Positions 54,593 to 63,383 of a DNA stretch of 64,000 nucleotides are shown here, one piece after another (position 1 is the stretch's first letter; each line of letters opens with the position of its first letter). The notes beneath the pieces are model-generated. The model was not told where the DNA came from. It searched no databases and saw nothing but the letters and a program-made list of their open reading frames with translations. Where the stretch lies: the NCBI RefSeq assembly GCF_029844725.1, contig NZ_JAOCKJ010000001.1, positions 310,001 through 374,000 on the forward strand, read 5' to 3'. Source of the DNA: Pantoea sp. GD03673. Its GTDB lineage: Bacteria > Pseudomonadota > Gammaproteobacteria > Enterobacterales > Enterobacteriaceae. Position numbers and translations under genes: made by a program.

Positions 54593-56158
54593 TTATTCGC
54601 TGTCGGTACGCTTCTGCCCCAGCCCATATTCCCGCAGCTTATTGGCGATCGCGGTGTGTGACACGCCAAGCCGTTTTGCCAGCTTTCGGGTGCTCGGATA
54701 GGAGAGATAAAGCCGCGTCAGAATAGAGCGTTCGAAACGGCTGGTGATCTGATCCAGTGTCCCTTCCAGTGCTTCATCACCGAGTGACACATCCAGTGCC
54801 TGTTCGGGCAACACAATATCCTGCGGACGGAGTTCGTAACCTTCAAGCTGGGTTAACGCCCTGTAAAGGGCGTTTTTCAACTGACGTACGTTGCCCGGCC
54901 AGGCATAACGGGTCAGAAATGCATTAAGCTGTGGCGACAGTCGCGGGCGTGCCATCCCCTGCTCATCCGCAAAGCGGGCCACAAACATTTCAGTCAGCGG
55001 CAGAATATCCTGCGGACGATCGCGCAGCGGAGGCAGCTGCAGCGTCAGCACGTTGAGCCGGTAAAAGAGATCCTCGCGAAACTCGCCGCGCTGCACCAGT
55101 TCAATCAGGTTCTTCTGCGTGGCACAGATTACCCGGACATTGACATGCACCTCATGCTCTTCACCGACGCGGCGGAAAGTGCCATCATTCAGAAAACGTA
55201 GCAGCTTGGTCTGCATTCTCGGCGACATCTCGCCAATCTCATCCAGCAGTACCGAGCCACCATTAGCCTGCTCAAAAAAGCCTTTCTTGCCTTCCAGCGC
55301 ATTCGGATAGGCACCCGCAGCGTGACCAAACAGCTCGCTTTCCGCCACATCGTCAGGCAGTGAGGCACAGTTCAGCGCCAGGAAAGGATTTTTCCCGCGG
55401 GCACTCCGCAGATGACAGGCGCGTGCCAGCATATCTTTTCCGGTGCCGGTATCGCCAACAATCAGCAACGGCGCATCAAGCATCGCCAGCTTGCGCGCCT
55501 GATCAACCACCTGACGCATCTTCGGCGTGACGGCAATGATATGGTCAAACTCCGATTCGTCGGTCACCACCAGATTCTGCAACTGACGGCCCATTCGGGC
55601 TGTGGACTTCAGCATCACCATCGCCCCAACCGGCCTGTCACCCTGCCCCTCTTCGCCCGGCAGGTAGATAGGACGCGCTTCCATCAGAAAATCACGACCC
55701 TCAATGACGACATGCTGGGCCTGCGCCTCAACCCGATCGCTCTCCAGCCAGCGCAGGAAATTAAAGCCGTTAATCAGATTACCGGCGCTGAAGTTGCGCA
55801 TCTTCACTTCATCAAGATTAAACAGGTTTTGCGCGGCCGGATTCGCCAGTTCAACCTTGCTTTTTAAATCGATGGAGAAAACCGGATCCGGCATCGCCAC
55901 CAGCAGCGCACTGAGCGCGCGATGTTCCCGTTCAGAGGGCATGTACGTAACCGTGCGCACATCTGTTACGCCGGGTGTACGCCGGATTTCTGCCATCAGA
56001 TTACTGAACGCATCAAATTCCAGTGCAGAAAAGTTCAGGTAAATGCGGCCCAGCGCCGTGATTTCGATACCGCGCAAATCAATATTGCGTGCCACCAGCA
56101 GGTCAAGCAGTTCACGCGTCAGACCGATACGGTCCTGACAGAACACTTCCAGACGCAT
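54593..56158 (-). CDS. tyrR: TyrR, aromatic amino-acid regulator
   Basis: Transcription factor of 521 residues (E. coli 513). Domains: ACT (1-70), PAS (78-190), AAA+ (about 207-430) and a C-terminal Fis-type helix-turn-helix ending STRKLAKRLGVSHTAIANKL. Walker A is GDTGTGKD at 235-242 and Walker B is VLLDEIGEM. It binds Tyr, Phe or Trp and represses or activates sigma-70 promoters. Residues 281-288 (AGAYPNAL) are extra compared with E. coli and fall in the loop that contacts sigma-54 in other activators. The ATG at 56156-56158 gives MRLEVFCQDRIGLTRELLDL. Confidence 0.96.
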   Translation of the reverse strand: MRLEVFCQDRIGLTRELLDLLVARNIDLRGIEITALGRIYLNFSALEFDAFSNLMAEIRRTPGVTDVRTVTYMPSEREHRALSALLVAMPDPVFSIDLKSKVELANPAAQNLFNLDEVKMRNFSAGNLINGFNFLRWLESDRVEAQAQHVVIEGRDFLMEARPIYLPGEEGQGDRPVGAMVMLKSTARMGRQLQNLVVTDESEFDHIIAVTPKMRQVVDQARKLAMLDAPLLIVGDTGTGKDMLARACHLRSARGKNPFLALNCASLPDDVAESELFGHAAGAYPNALEGKKGFFEQANGGSVLLDEIGEMSPRMQTKLLRFLNDGTFRRVGEEHEVHVNVRVICATQKNLIELVQRGEFREDLFYRLNVLTLQLPPLRDRPQDILPLTEMFVARFADEQGMARPRLSPQLNAFLTRYAWPGNVRQLKNALYRALTQLEGYELRPQDIVLPEQALDVSLGDEALEGTLDQITSRFERSILTRLYLSYPSTRKLAKRLGVSHTAIANKLREYGLGQKRTDSE

Positions 56159-56387
56159 TGCGTTCGCCTTAATCAGGTTCAGATAAATCAATAATACGCT
56201 ATGAGGCGCACCTGCAGAAAGGGATCTGTCAGGAAAAGTTGACAGCTGAGGCGCGTATGCCGGACTTTTGTACTGACCGTCCGGCGACGGGTCTTCTCCG
56301 TTGAATGTCAGTCTTTGTCAGCACCAGGCTGTTGATTGCGGGCTGATTGCTGTATATTTTTCCCAACTGATTAGAATTGATTATAAA

Positions 56388-56744
56388 ATGCTGACTTTCT
56401 TCGCAAAATATATGACTGTGGGCATGGTTAACACCCTGATTCATTGGTTGACCTTTTTCATCGGCCTGAGCCTGGGTCTCCTGCAGTCGACCGCTAACCT
56501 GATTGCTTTTTGCATTGCCGTCACCTTCTCTTTTTTTGTGAATGCGCGCTGGACCTTCAGACAGCGGGCTACAACCTGGCGATACATCCTTTACGCGGTC
56601 TTTATGGGTGCAATGGCATTCAGCGTAGGCTTTCTGGCTGATCGTTTCGGACTTTATCCGATTATTACCCTTATTGCCTCATCGGCTATCAGCCTGGTGT
56701 GCGGCTTTCTTTTTTCCCGCTTTGTCGTCTTCAAAGGAGAATAA
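56388..56744 (+). CDS. gtrA: GtrA-family flippase of a serotype-conversion cassette
   Basis: Small membrane protein of 118 residues with four helices, GtrA/DPMS family. It begins [20 protein letters not shown] and includes FFVNARWTF, the family motif. GtrA proteins flip undecaprenyl-phosphate-linked glucose across the inner membrane. The ribosome binding site is weak. Its TAA shares one base with the ATG of the gtrB-like gene (TAATG), so the two are coupled. The upstream gap (56159-56387) holds a possible promoter with TTGATT (56332) and TATATT (56353), spacing 15. Confidence 0.88.
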   Translation: MLTFFAKYMTVGMVNTLIHWLTFFIGLSLGLLQSTANLIAFCIAVTFSFFVNARWTFRQRATTWRYILYAVFMGAMAFSVGFLADRFGLYPIITLIASSAISLVCGFLFSRFVVFKGE

Positions 56745-57694
56745 TGAAAATCTCTCTGGTGGTACCGGTATTTAATGAGGAGGAAGTTATTCCTCTTTTT
56801 TATAACGCGGTCAGAAAATATGACGCGCTGGCAGAGTGGCAGGTTGAGATTGTTTTTATCGATGATGGCAGCAGCGACGCAACGTATACGCTGATTACCC
56901 AGCTAAGCCAGCGCGATCCGCTGGTGCGCAGCCTCTCATTTATTCGCAATTTCGGCAAAGAACCGGCGCTGTTCGCCGGTCTGGAGGCCGCAACCGGGGA
57001 TGCCGTGATCCCTATAGATGTGGATTTGCAGGATCCAGTCACGCTTATTCCCGAGATTATACGCAAATGGCAGGCGGGTGCTGACATCGTGTTAGCTAAG
57101 CGGATTGACAGACGTGCGGATGGCCATCTGAAACGCAAAACAGCGCACTGGTTTTACAAGCTACATAACAGCATTAGCCACCCGCAGATAGAAGAGAACG
57201 TCGGTGATTTCCGGCTGATGTCGCGTGAAGTGGTTGAGAACATAAAGCTGCTGCCCGAGAAGAATCTCTTTATGAAAGGCATTCTTAGCTGGGTTGGCGG
57301 ACAGACTGACATTGTGGAGTATGTGCGCACTGAGCGAATTGCTGGCCGCAGTAAATTCGGCGGCTGGAAGCTGTGGAATCTTGCGCTGGAGGGACTGACC
57401 TCATTCTCGACCGTTCCACTTCGCATCTGGTCCTATCTGGGTTTTCTGGTGGCCTCGCTGGCCTTCCTGTACGGACTCTGGATGATCGTGGATAAACTGC
57501 TGTTCGGTAATCCGGTGCCCGGATACCCCTCAATTCTGGTTTCCGTACTGTTTCTCGGTGGCGTTCAGCTTATTGGCATTGGCGTGCTGGGTGAATATAT
57601 TGGCCGCATCTATATGGAAACCAAAAACCGTCCTCGCTATATTTTGCGAAAATCCGCAACGACCAAAATAAACCCGCATCAGGACATTGATTAG
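56744..57694 (+). CDS. gtrB: GtrB-like bactoprenol glucosyltransferase
   Basis: Membrane-anchored GT2 glycosyltransferase of 316 residues. The catalytic domain (1-220) has [22 protein letters not shown] and DVDLQDP (the DxD-type metal site), and [19 protein letters not shown] leads into two helices at about 230-250 and 265-290. It is expected to transfer glucose from UDP-glucose to undecaprenyl phosphate. It starts inside the stop of gtrA and has AAGGAG upstream. It forms an operon with the next gene. Confidence 0.92.
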   Translation: MKISLVVPVFNEEEVIPLFYNAVRKYDALAEWQVEIVFIDDGSSDATYTLITQLSQRDPLVRSLSFIRNFGKEPALFAGLEAATGDAVIPIDVDLQDPVTLIPEIIRKWQAGADIVLAKRIDRRADGHLKRKTAHWFYKLHNSISHPQIEENVGDFRLMSREVVENIKLLPEKNLFMKGILSWVGGQTDIVEYVRTERIAGRSKFGGWKLWNLALEGLTSFSTVPLRIWSYLGFLVASLAFLYGLWMIVDKLLFGNPVPGYPSILVSVLFLGGVQLIGIGVLGEYIGRIYMETKNRPRYILRKSATTKINPHQDID

Positions 57695-57743
57695 ACTGCC
57701 CGCTCAGGGGCAGAAAAGATGGTCAGATTAAAAAGGAAGACAG

Positions 57744-59165
57744 ATGATCGCCACTCATACCGGCCTGACCCGCCGTACGGTTTTTTTACTTTTTACGATA
57801 GTTTTTCTGATTGCTTACAGTCCCGCCTGGTTAACTCATTACGCTTATACCGATGACTGGACGAATCTCTACTGGGCTAACGTTGACAGGCTCAGTATTC
57901 TAAACTGGGACACCTTATCCGGCAGGCCGGTGTATGGCATTATTCAGTATAGTGCCTCTTTTCTCGTAAACAGCATAGAACGGCTGGCGCTGCTACGTTC
58001 TGTCGCAATTATTCTGCTCATTTTCACCGGGTATTACATCTATACCCTGTGTCATAAAGATGGGCTGATGGAGAATCAGGCTCAGCGGCTTACTTTTGCA
58101 TTGTTGCTTTGTCTGCTGCCTTCATTCCAGGTATATGTTGCCTGGGCATCCTGCTTCCCCTATATCGCGGCGATTTTACTGGCGGGTGCCAGTTACCGTT
58201 TGTCGATTAGGCCAGGTATCACAGGCCGCTTTTTAGCATTCGGCCTGCTGGCGCTTGCTTTCTGTCTCTATCAACCGGCCGCGATGAGCTTTACTTTCTT
58301 TGCTGCACTGGACCTCTGCTTTACAGCACGTAAAATCGACAGGAAGCGGGCCATAATCTCACTGATTGTGCTGGGCGCAGGAATGTTCGCCGCGCTAATC
58401 GCTTCGAAGGTGCTGCCCGTACAGCTTTACGGTTATACGCTGCCTCGTTCGGCATTCAGCTACGACATCCCGGTTAAGCTGAAATGGTTTTTCACCGAAT
58501 ATCTGAAGAACGTCATCTGCAACTTTGACCTCGGCGCCAAAACGGTATCGGTAATTATCTCATTGATCATTATTGGTTTTGGGCTGAAAAAAATTAAGGC
58601 GGCTGGCAACGACAAATTTTATCTGATGTTTGTCTTACTGCTGATTGCCGCACTGCCTAATCTGATTGTCAGCGAAAGCATGGCGGCTTACCGTACATTG
58701 ATTGCCGGTGCGCTCATTACCACCAGCGCATTTATTCTCGGCCTGTTTGAAATCAGTAAAAAGTTAAAATGGAAAACGTCTTTTTATGTACTGCTGGTGA
58801 TAGCAGCGGCCTCGCTGACGGTAAGTCATATTATCAACGGATACTCCGTCCCGGCTCGCAAAGAATTTGCCCTGCTCGACCAGGCAATTACCCGCCAGGT
58901 TCCGAAAGATTTCAGGGGTGCGCTCTATTACCGCCTTACAGGTGAGTACCTGCCGAAGGTCGCGACGTTACGGAAATATGATGATTTTGGCGGGCTCGGC
59001 CTGAGTATGTCATGGACATTTGCCGGGATGGCACATTTTATCAGGGAGAATAACGGAATGGCGTATACGCTGCCAGCGGATCCGGTTATTAAGGACGAGA
59101 CGACCTGTCCGGGTGAGTGCCTGACGATTGATTCACGCCAGGTGCTGCATCAGCCACACGAATAA
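57744..59165 (+). CDS. GtrC-type O-antigen-modifying membrane glycosyltransferase
   Basis: Polytopic protein of 473 residues with about ten helices. The short periplasmic loop after helix 1 has AYTDDWTNLYWANV, a DD motif as in glucosyltransferase family (GtrII/DUF6056-like) serotype-conversion enzymes. The C-terminal ~110 residues (after NGYSVPARKEF) are a soluble periplasmic domain. The third gene of gtr cassettes is strain-specific and attaches the sugar to the O-antigen; that is the likely role here. It follows gtrB by 49 bases, with AAAAGGAAG before the ATG. Sequence is visibly more AT-rich than flanking genes. Confidence 0.75.
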   Translation: MIATHTGLTRRTVFLLFTIVFLIAYSPAWLTHYAYTDDWTNLYWANVDRLSILNWDTLSGRPVYGIIQYSASFLVNSIERLALLRSVAIILLIFTGYYIYTLCHKDGLMENQAQRLTFALLLCLLPSFQVYVAWASCFPYIAAILLAGASYRLSIRPGITGRFLAFGLLALAFCLYQPAAMSFTFFAALDLCFTARKIDRKRAIISLIVLGAGMFAALIASKVLPVQLYGYTLPRSAFSYDIPVKLKWFFTEYLKNVICNFDLGAKTVSVIISLIIIGFGLKKIKAAGNDKFYLMFVLLLIAALPNLIVSESMAAYRTLIAGALITTSAFILGLFEISKKLKWKTSFYVLLVIAAASLTVSHIINGYSVPARKEFALLDQAITRQVPKDFRGALYYRLTGEYLPKVATLRKYDDFGGLGLSMSWTFAGMAHFIRENNGMAYTLPADPVIKDETTCPGECLTIDSRQVLHQPHE

Positions 59166-59170
59166 ATAAA

Positions 59171-59191
59171 GGCGGCAGGGCCGCCTTATTT
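59171..59191. terminator. Bidirectional terminator, gtr cassette / ycjF
   Basis: GGCGGC / GCCGCC stem with a 3-base loop, flanked by AAATAAA on the left and TTATTT on the right, giving U-runs in both directions. Confidence 0.8.
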
Positions 59192-59203
59192 AACATCAAA
59201 TAT

Positions 59204-60265
59204 TCAGGCTGACTTATTGCCGCCCTTCTGTAACGCCTCTTTCATCTGGCCCAGCAGTTCGCGACGGAAATCGCCGAGCCGTGGCTTGTCCTGCTCCAGC
59301 CAGGGCAATGGACGGCAAAGCTCCATTGCTTTTATGCCCAGTCTTGCAGTCAGCAATCCGGCACCAATACCCTGTGCGGCACGGGTTGAAAGGCGGGCGG
59401 CGATATCCTGCGACATCCAGTCCATCCCCACTTCACGCACCAGTTCGGACGCCCCGGCAAACGCCATATTCAGCAGCACCAGCCGGAACAACCGGATACG
59501 ACTGAAGTAACCCAGCTCAATGCCATATATTGCCGCGATGCGATTGACCAGCCGCAGATTACGCCAGGCAATAAAAGCCATATCTACCAGTGCCAGCGGA
59601 CTGACCGCAATCATCAGTGTGGCTTCCGCTGCATGACGGCTGATTTCGCGTCGCGCCTGGCGATCCAGCACGGGCTGCACCAGCTGCGCATACAAGCGCA
59701 CGATTTCACTGTCATTGTGCGTTTCGTGCAGCGAGGCATGCCAGCGCTGCAGAGCAGGATGCGCCTGATCCAGTTCTGCCTGCTGCGCCAGTTTTTCACA
59801 GAATGCCCGGCCTTTGCCGATGCCCTGACTCAGCAGCAGCTCGCGGCCCACATCACGCTCCTCAGCACGCTGACGCAGCTGATAAAGGCGACGCCATTCG
59901 GTAGTTAGCGCACCTGCGCCCGCCAGAACAATCAGGCCACCTGCCACACCACTGCCCAGTGAAAACCAGTCGCGTGCCAGCCAGGCGTCATGTATCCACT
60001 GCACACCCTGTGCGATCACACTGACACCAAACAGCAGTGCGCCAGCGGTGACCATTTTGCGCCACAGACTGCGCTTAGGTTTCAGTGCGGCTTCCACAGC
60101 CCGCTCGCCAGCGCCCTCCTCTTCGACAGCGACATCCTCATCCTGTACTGCCAGAAACGCAGCCTGTGCTTCGGCCTGAAAGGTCTGCGCCGGGCGCAAT
60201 GGTGCAGGATTGCTCTCATCCAGCGGACGGGCAAAATCGATACGCGGCTTCAGTGGATCGCTCAT
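59204..60265 (-). CDS. ycjF: YcjF, DUF697 inner-membrane protein
   Basis: A 353-residue protein with two helices near residues 70-120 ([20 protein letters not shown] and [18 protein letters not shown]) and the UPF0283/DUF697 domain in the second half, containing [20 protein letters not shown]. The start overlaps the ycjX stop by 4 bases (ATGA). YcjX-YcjF pairs are induced with heat or envelope stress in E. coli; role unknown. The N-terminus is acidic and probably disordered. It is last in the psp-ycjXF cluster. Confidence 0.93.
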   Translation of the reverse strand: MSDPLKPRIDFARPLDESNPAPLRPAQTFQAEAQAAFLAVQDEDVAVEEEGAGERAVEAALKPKRSLWRKMVTAGALLFGVSVIAQGVQWIHDAWLARDWFSLGSGVAGGLIVLAGAGALTTEWRRLYQLRQRAEERDVGRELLLSQGIGKGRAFCEKLAQQAELDQAHPALQRWHASLHETHNDSEIVRLYAQLVQPVLDRQARREISRHAAEATLMIAVSPLALVDMAFIAWRNLRLVNRIAAIYGIELGYFSRIRLFRLVLLNMAFAGASELVREVGMDWMSQDIAARLSTRAAQGIGAGLLTARLGIKAMELCRPLPWLEQDKPRLGDFRRELLGQMKEALQKGGNKSA

Positions 60266-61659
60266 CGCAATTTATCTCCCAATAAAAATTCCAGCGCGGC
60301 ATCCATGCGGATATGCGGCAGCGGACGATCGACGTCAAGCTGCTGCGGCTGGAACTGTTCAAACTGAAAACCCTGCTGCTGCCAGAAAGCATTACCGGGC
60401 AGACGCGGCGGCACATCACCAGGATAGACGGTAAGCGGCTCGCCATCTGCCAGCCGATGACCGCGCAGGGCCGGGATCTTCTCGCCACGGTGATCAACCA
60501 GCCCGCTCTGCGTCGCCTGCACCGAAGCCAGACCGATGCAATCCATACTAATCCCCTCGAATGCCGCGTTCTGCCAGGCATCCTTAACCAGTTGCTGCAA
60601 CAGGGAGACCATGTTGCCGTGCTGATCGCTGGTGATGTGGTCCGCTTTGGTGGCGGCAAAAAGTAATTTGTCGATCACCGGCGAGAAAAGCCTGCGAAAC
60701 AGGGTGCGCTGACCGTAATGAAAACTCTGCATCAGTTGCGTGAGTGCCAGCCGCATATCATTAAATGCCTGGGGCCCGCTGTTCAGTGGTTGCAGGCAGT
60801 CAACCAGCACAATCTGGCGATCGAAACGCAGGAAATGATTTTTATAAAAGCCTTTAACCACATGCTGGCAGTAGTAGTTAAACCGCTGCTGCAGCATACT
60901 GAAGTTGCTGCCTTTGTGCGCCTGCGCCAGTTTTGTCAGTTGCGCCTCGTCAGACGCTGGCCAGGGGAAGAACTGCAGCGCGGGTGCGCCTGCCATATCG
61001 CCAGGCAGCACGAAGCGGCCGGGCTGTATAAAGTGTAAGCCTTCAGATTTACAGCGGTGCAGGTAGTCAGTCCAGGCGGCAGCAATCTCAGCCAGCAGGG
61101 TTTCATCGGCAGGGGCAAGCGGGTCGAGTTTTGCGCAAAGTGCGCGCCACGGCTTAGCCCACTCAGCCCGATCGCCCTGCAGCAGACCGTTCATCTGTCG
61201 TGACCAGTCAAGATAATCCTGCGCCAGCATCGGCAGATCCAGCAGCCATTCGCCGGGATAGTCGACAATCTCCAGATAGAGTGTCGCCGTCTCTTTCAGG
61301 TGGCGCAGCAACGAATCATTGGGACGGTAGCGCAGCGCCAGACGCATTTCGCTGACGCCGCGGGTGGGCGTCGGCCAGGCGGGCGGCGTGCTGTAAAGCT
61401 GTGCCAGACCTTCATCGTAAGTAAAGCGAGCAGTGCCCATATCACGCTGCGGCACCCGTTTTACGCCCAACAGGCGTTCATCCCGCACCACGGAAAACAG
61501 CGGCAAACGTGCGCCGCTGTGAACCGTTAAAAGCTGATTGACCAGTGAGGTGATAAAGGCGGTTTTACCGCTGCGGCTTAGGCCGGTTACCGCCAGGCGC
61601 AGGTGACGATCAACGCCACGGTTCATCAACGCCACTAATTCAGTTTGCAGTCTTTTCAT
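60262..61659 (-). CDS. ycjX: YcjX, P-loop GTPase-like stress protein (DUF463)
   Basis: Cytoplasmic nucleotide-binding protein of 465 residues. Walker A is GLSRSGKT at 26-33. Other marks are [16 protein letters not shown] (Walker B-like) and FAATKADHI (the NKxD-like guanine-specificity site, TKAD). DUF463 proteins bind and hydrolyse GTP and undergo large shape changes. The gene begins inside the end of pspD (20-base overlap) and is coupled to ycjF. This places it in the psp operon, whereas E. coli has the ycjM-V genes between. Confidence 0.95.
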   Translation of the reverse strand: MKRLQTELVALMNRGVDRHLRLAVTGLSRSGKTAFITSLVNQLLTVHSGARLPLFSVVRDERLLGVKRVPQRDMGTARFTYDEGLAQLYSTPPAWPTPTRGVSEMRLALRYRPNDSLLRHLKETATLYLEIVDYPGEWLLDLPMLAQDYLDWSRQMNGLLQGDRAEWAKPWRALCAKLDPLAPADETLLAEIAAAWTDYLHRCKSEGLHFIQPGRFVLPGDMAGAPALQFFPWPASDEAQLTKLAQAHKGSNFSMLQQRFNYYCQHVVKGFYKNHFLRFDRQIVLVDCLQPLNSGPQAFNDMRLALTQLMQSFHYGQRTLFRRLFSPVIDKLLFAATKADHITSDQHGNMVSLLQQLVKDAWQNAAFEGISMDCIGLASVQATQSGLVDHRGEKIPALRGHRLADGEPLTVYPGDVPPRLPGNAFWQQQGFQFEQFQPQQLDVDRPLPHIRMDAALEFLLGDKLR

Positions 61660-61888
61660 CTTTCTCCCTGATGAAGCGCGATGCCACCCGGTTCATCACG
61701 CGTTTCAGCAGTGGCTCCAGCGCCACCGCCAGCAGCAGACGTAACGGGCGTCGCGCGACGGATTTCACTGCCCAGCCAGTGACACCGGCAGGACCGTAGG
61801 TAACAGCATTGATAATGATGAATTTAGCCGCCGACTTCAATGCAGGTGCCGCGCGGTGACGAAAAGCAGTGGATCGCGAAAAAGACAT
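61640..61888 (-). CDS. pspD: Phage shock protein D
   Basis: An 82-residue inner-membrane-associated protein of the Psp response. The core [20 protein letters not shown] then [20 protein letters not shown] matches E. coli PspD (73 residues). GGAGGTG is 6 bases before the ATG. Its 3' end overlaps ycjX by 20 bases. pspE does not follow here. The N-terminus is slightly longer and more basic than in E. coli. Confidence 0.92.
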   Translation of the reverse strand: MSFSRSTAFRHRAAPALKSAAKFIIINAVTYGPAGVTGWAVKSVARRPLRLLLAVALEPLLKRVMNRVASRFIREKDEKTAN

Positions 61889-61943
61889 TTACACCTCCAT
61901 TGAGACAGCATTCGGGCCTGATACAGGCCCGTCAGTCGTAAAA

Positions 61944-62294
61944 TTAAATCTTACGGAAGCGGCTGCGCACGCTGAAGGTTTCAGACGTGACATAGCGCTC
62001 CAGGTCGCGCACGTCGCGCTCATCCCTTTGCAGGGTGCTTTCCAGCTGATCCAGCAACTCACTGGCGGCTGGCTGGCGTTCAGCCTCGCTGGCATTGGCG
62101 GGCTTCTCATCCAGCACAAAACCCAGTACGAAGTAGGCGATCACCGTGAAAAGAAACAATCCAAAGAACAGCGACAGCACCACAATAACCCGCAGCAGGC
62201 GAACCGGAATATCGAGATACTCAGCAAGACCTGCACAGACGCCCATCAGCTTGCCGTCGTCAGGCTTGCGCCATAACTTGCGACCTTTCATCAT
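61944..62294 (-). CDS. pspC: Phage shock protein C
   Basis: Inner-membrane sensor of 116 residues (E. coli 119). The N-terminal LWRKPDDGKLMGVCAGLAEY is the PspC domain signature; a membrane segment at about 38-68 (LRVIVVLSLFFGLFLFTVIA) and a C-terminal charged helix (LLDQLESTLQRDERDVRDLE) follow. It pairs with PspB to release PspF from PspA under envelope stress. The start overlaps pspB by 4 bases. Confidence 0.95.
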   Translation of the reverse strand: MMKGRKLWRKPDDGKLMGVCAGLAEYLDIPVRLLRVIVVLSLFFGLFLFTVIAYFVLGFVLDEKPANASEAERQPAASELLDQLESTLQRDERDVRDLERYVTSETFSVRSRFRKI

Positions 62295-62518
62295 GGCTGC
62301 CTCCAGTTAGGATGCTCGGCGTCCAGAATCGCTTCCAGCGCATCAATACGTTCACGCATCCGCTGCGCATCCTGCGTAACGCGCTGCAGGCGCTGAATTT
62401 CGCTTTGCGACAGTTCCGAACCGCCGTTGCGTTTGTTGCTGTAATGCAGCCATAACCAGATCGGTGCGACAAACAGCACGAAGATCGTTAATGGTATGGC
62501 GAGAAAAAGTGCGCTCAT
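62291..62518 (-). CDS. pspB: Phage shock protein B
   Basis: Small inner-membrane protein of 75 residues. One helix (MSALFLAIPLTIFVLFVAPI) is followed by a cytoplasmic coiled-coil leucine-zipper region (LSQSEIQRLQRVTQDAQRMR). It works with PspC as sensor and titrates PspA. It lies 35 bases after pspA and overlaps pspC by ATGA. Confidence 0.96.
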   Translation of the reverse strand: MSALFLAIPLTIFVLFVAPIWLWLHYSNKRNGGSELSQSEIQRLQRVTQDAQRMRERIDALEAILDAEHPNWRQP

Positions 62519-62553
62519 TGACTCTCCTTAATCACTTATCGCAACGTCGATGA

Positions 62554-63219
62554 TTACTCAGTGCGGTTCATTTTGGCTTTCAGCGCGTTGAGCTGCTGGC
62601 TGATTTCATCATCCGCTTTCAGGTCCGTAAACCGCTGGTCCAGGGTTTTAGGTTTACCAAAACCGTGACTTTCTGCTTCCGCTTCCATGTGGTCGATGCG
62701 ACGTTCAAACGATTCGAACCGAGCCATCGCTTCATCGATTTTACCGCTGTCCAGTTGACGACGAACATCACGTGATGATGACGCTGCCTGATGACGCAGG
62801 GTTAAAGCCTGCTGGCGGGCACGCGTCTCGCTCAGTTTTTTCTCCAGCTCGCTGATTTCGCCTTTCATACGTTCCAGCGTCTCTTCAACCTGACCCACTT
62901 CCTGTTTCAGTGAGGCGATCAGGTCAGTGAGTTTCTGTTTTTCAATCAGTGCGGAACGAGCCAGATCATCTTTATCCTTGCGCAGCGCCAGCTCGGCTTT
63001 TTCCTGCCAGTCAGCCTGCTGAAGTTCAGCCTGCTCAATACGACGTGACAGCTGTTTCTTTTCAGCCAGTGCCCGCGCAGAAGTTGAGCGTACTTCGACC
63101 AGTGTGTCTTCCATTTCCTGAATCATCAGGCGAACCAGTTTCTGTGGATCTTCCGCACGCTCCAGCAGAGAATTAATGTTGGCATTTACGATGTCAGCGA
63201 AACGAGAAAAAATACCCAT
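62554..63219 (-). CDS. pspA: Phage shock protein A
   Basis: Peripheral membrane ESCRT-III-like protein of 221 residues (E. coli 222). It starts [20 protein letters not shown], an amphipathic membrane-binding helix, and the rest is a long coiled coil with repeated heptads. It binds and inhibits PspF in normal growth and builds scaffolds that limit proton leakage on stress. AAGAGGAA precedes the ATG. A sigma-54 promoter lies 51 bases upstream. Confidence 0.98.
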   Translation of the reverse strand: MGIFSRFADIVNANINSLLERAEDPQKLVRLMIQEMEDTLVEVRSTSARALAEKKQLSRRIEQAELQQADWQEKAELALRKDKDDLARSALIEKQKLTDLIASLKQEVGQVEETLERMKGEISELEKKLSETRARQQALTLRHQAASSSRDVRRQLDSGKIDEAMARFESFERRIDHMEAEAESHGFGKPKTLDQRFTDLKADDEISQQLNALKAKMNRTE

Positions 63220-63269
63220 AATGAAGTTCCTCTTTTAATGTTTTAAAACGTGATGCCCTGCCTGATTAA

Positions 63270-63285
63270 TACAATATACGTGCCA
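63270..63285 (-). promoter_or_regulatory. Sigma-54 promoter of pspABCD
   Basis: On the minus strand TGGCAC-N5-TTGTA matches the -24/-12 consensus TGGCAC-N5-TTGCA/T except one base, and resembles the E. coli pspA promoter. The AT-rich sequence at 63286-63330 could hold the IHF site between it and PspF binding sites. Confidence 0.93.
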
Positions 63286-63383
63286 ACTTTTTATCTTGTT
63301 GATTTAAAACATATTTTAAATTTTACAGGCTCTGCGGCATGTTTTAAGATAGTCAAAATGATTAATGGGTGGCGAAATTCATC

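Noticed and set aside
56192..56387. Dam/OxyR phase-variation control upstream of gtrA, as known for Salmonella gtr operons
   Set aside because: Only one GATC was seen in the region; paired GATC sites with an OxyR site are needed for that mechanism.
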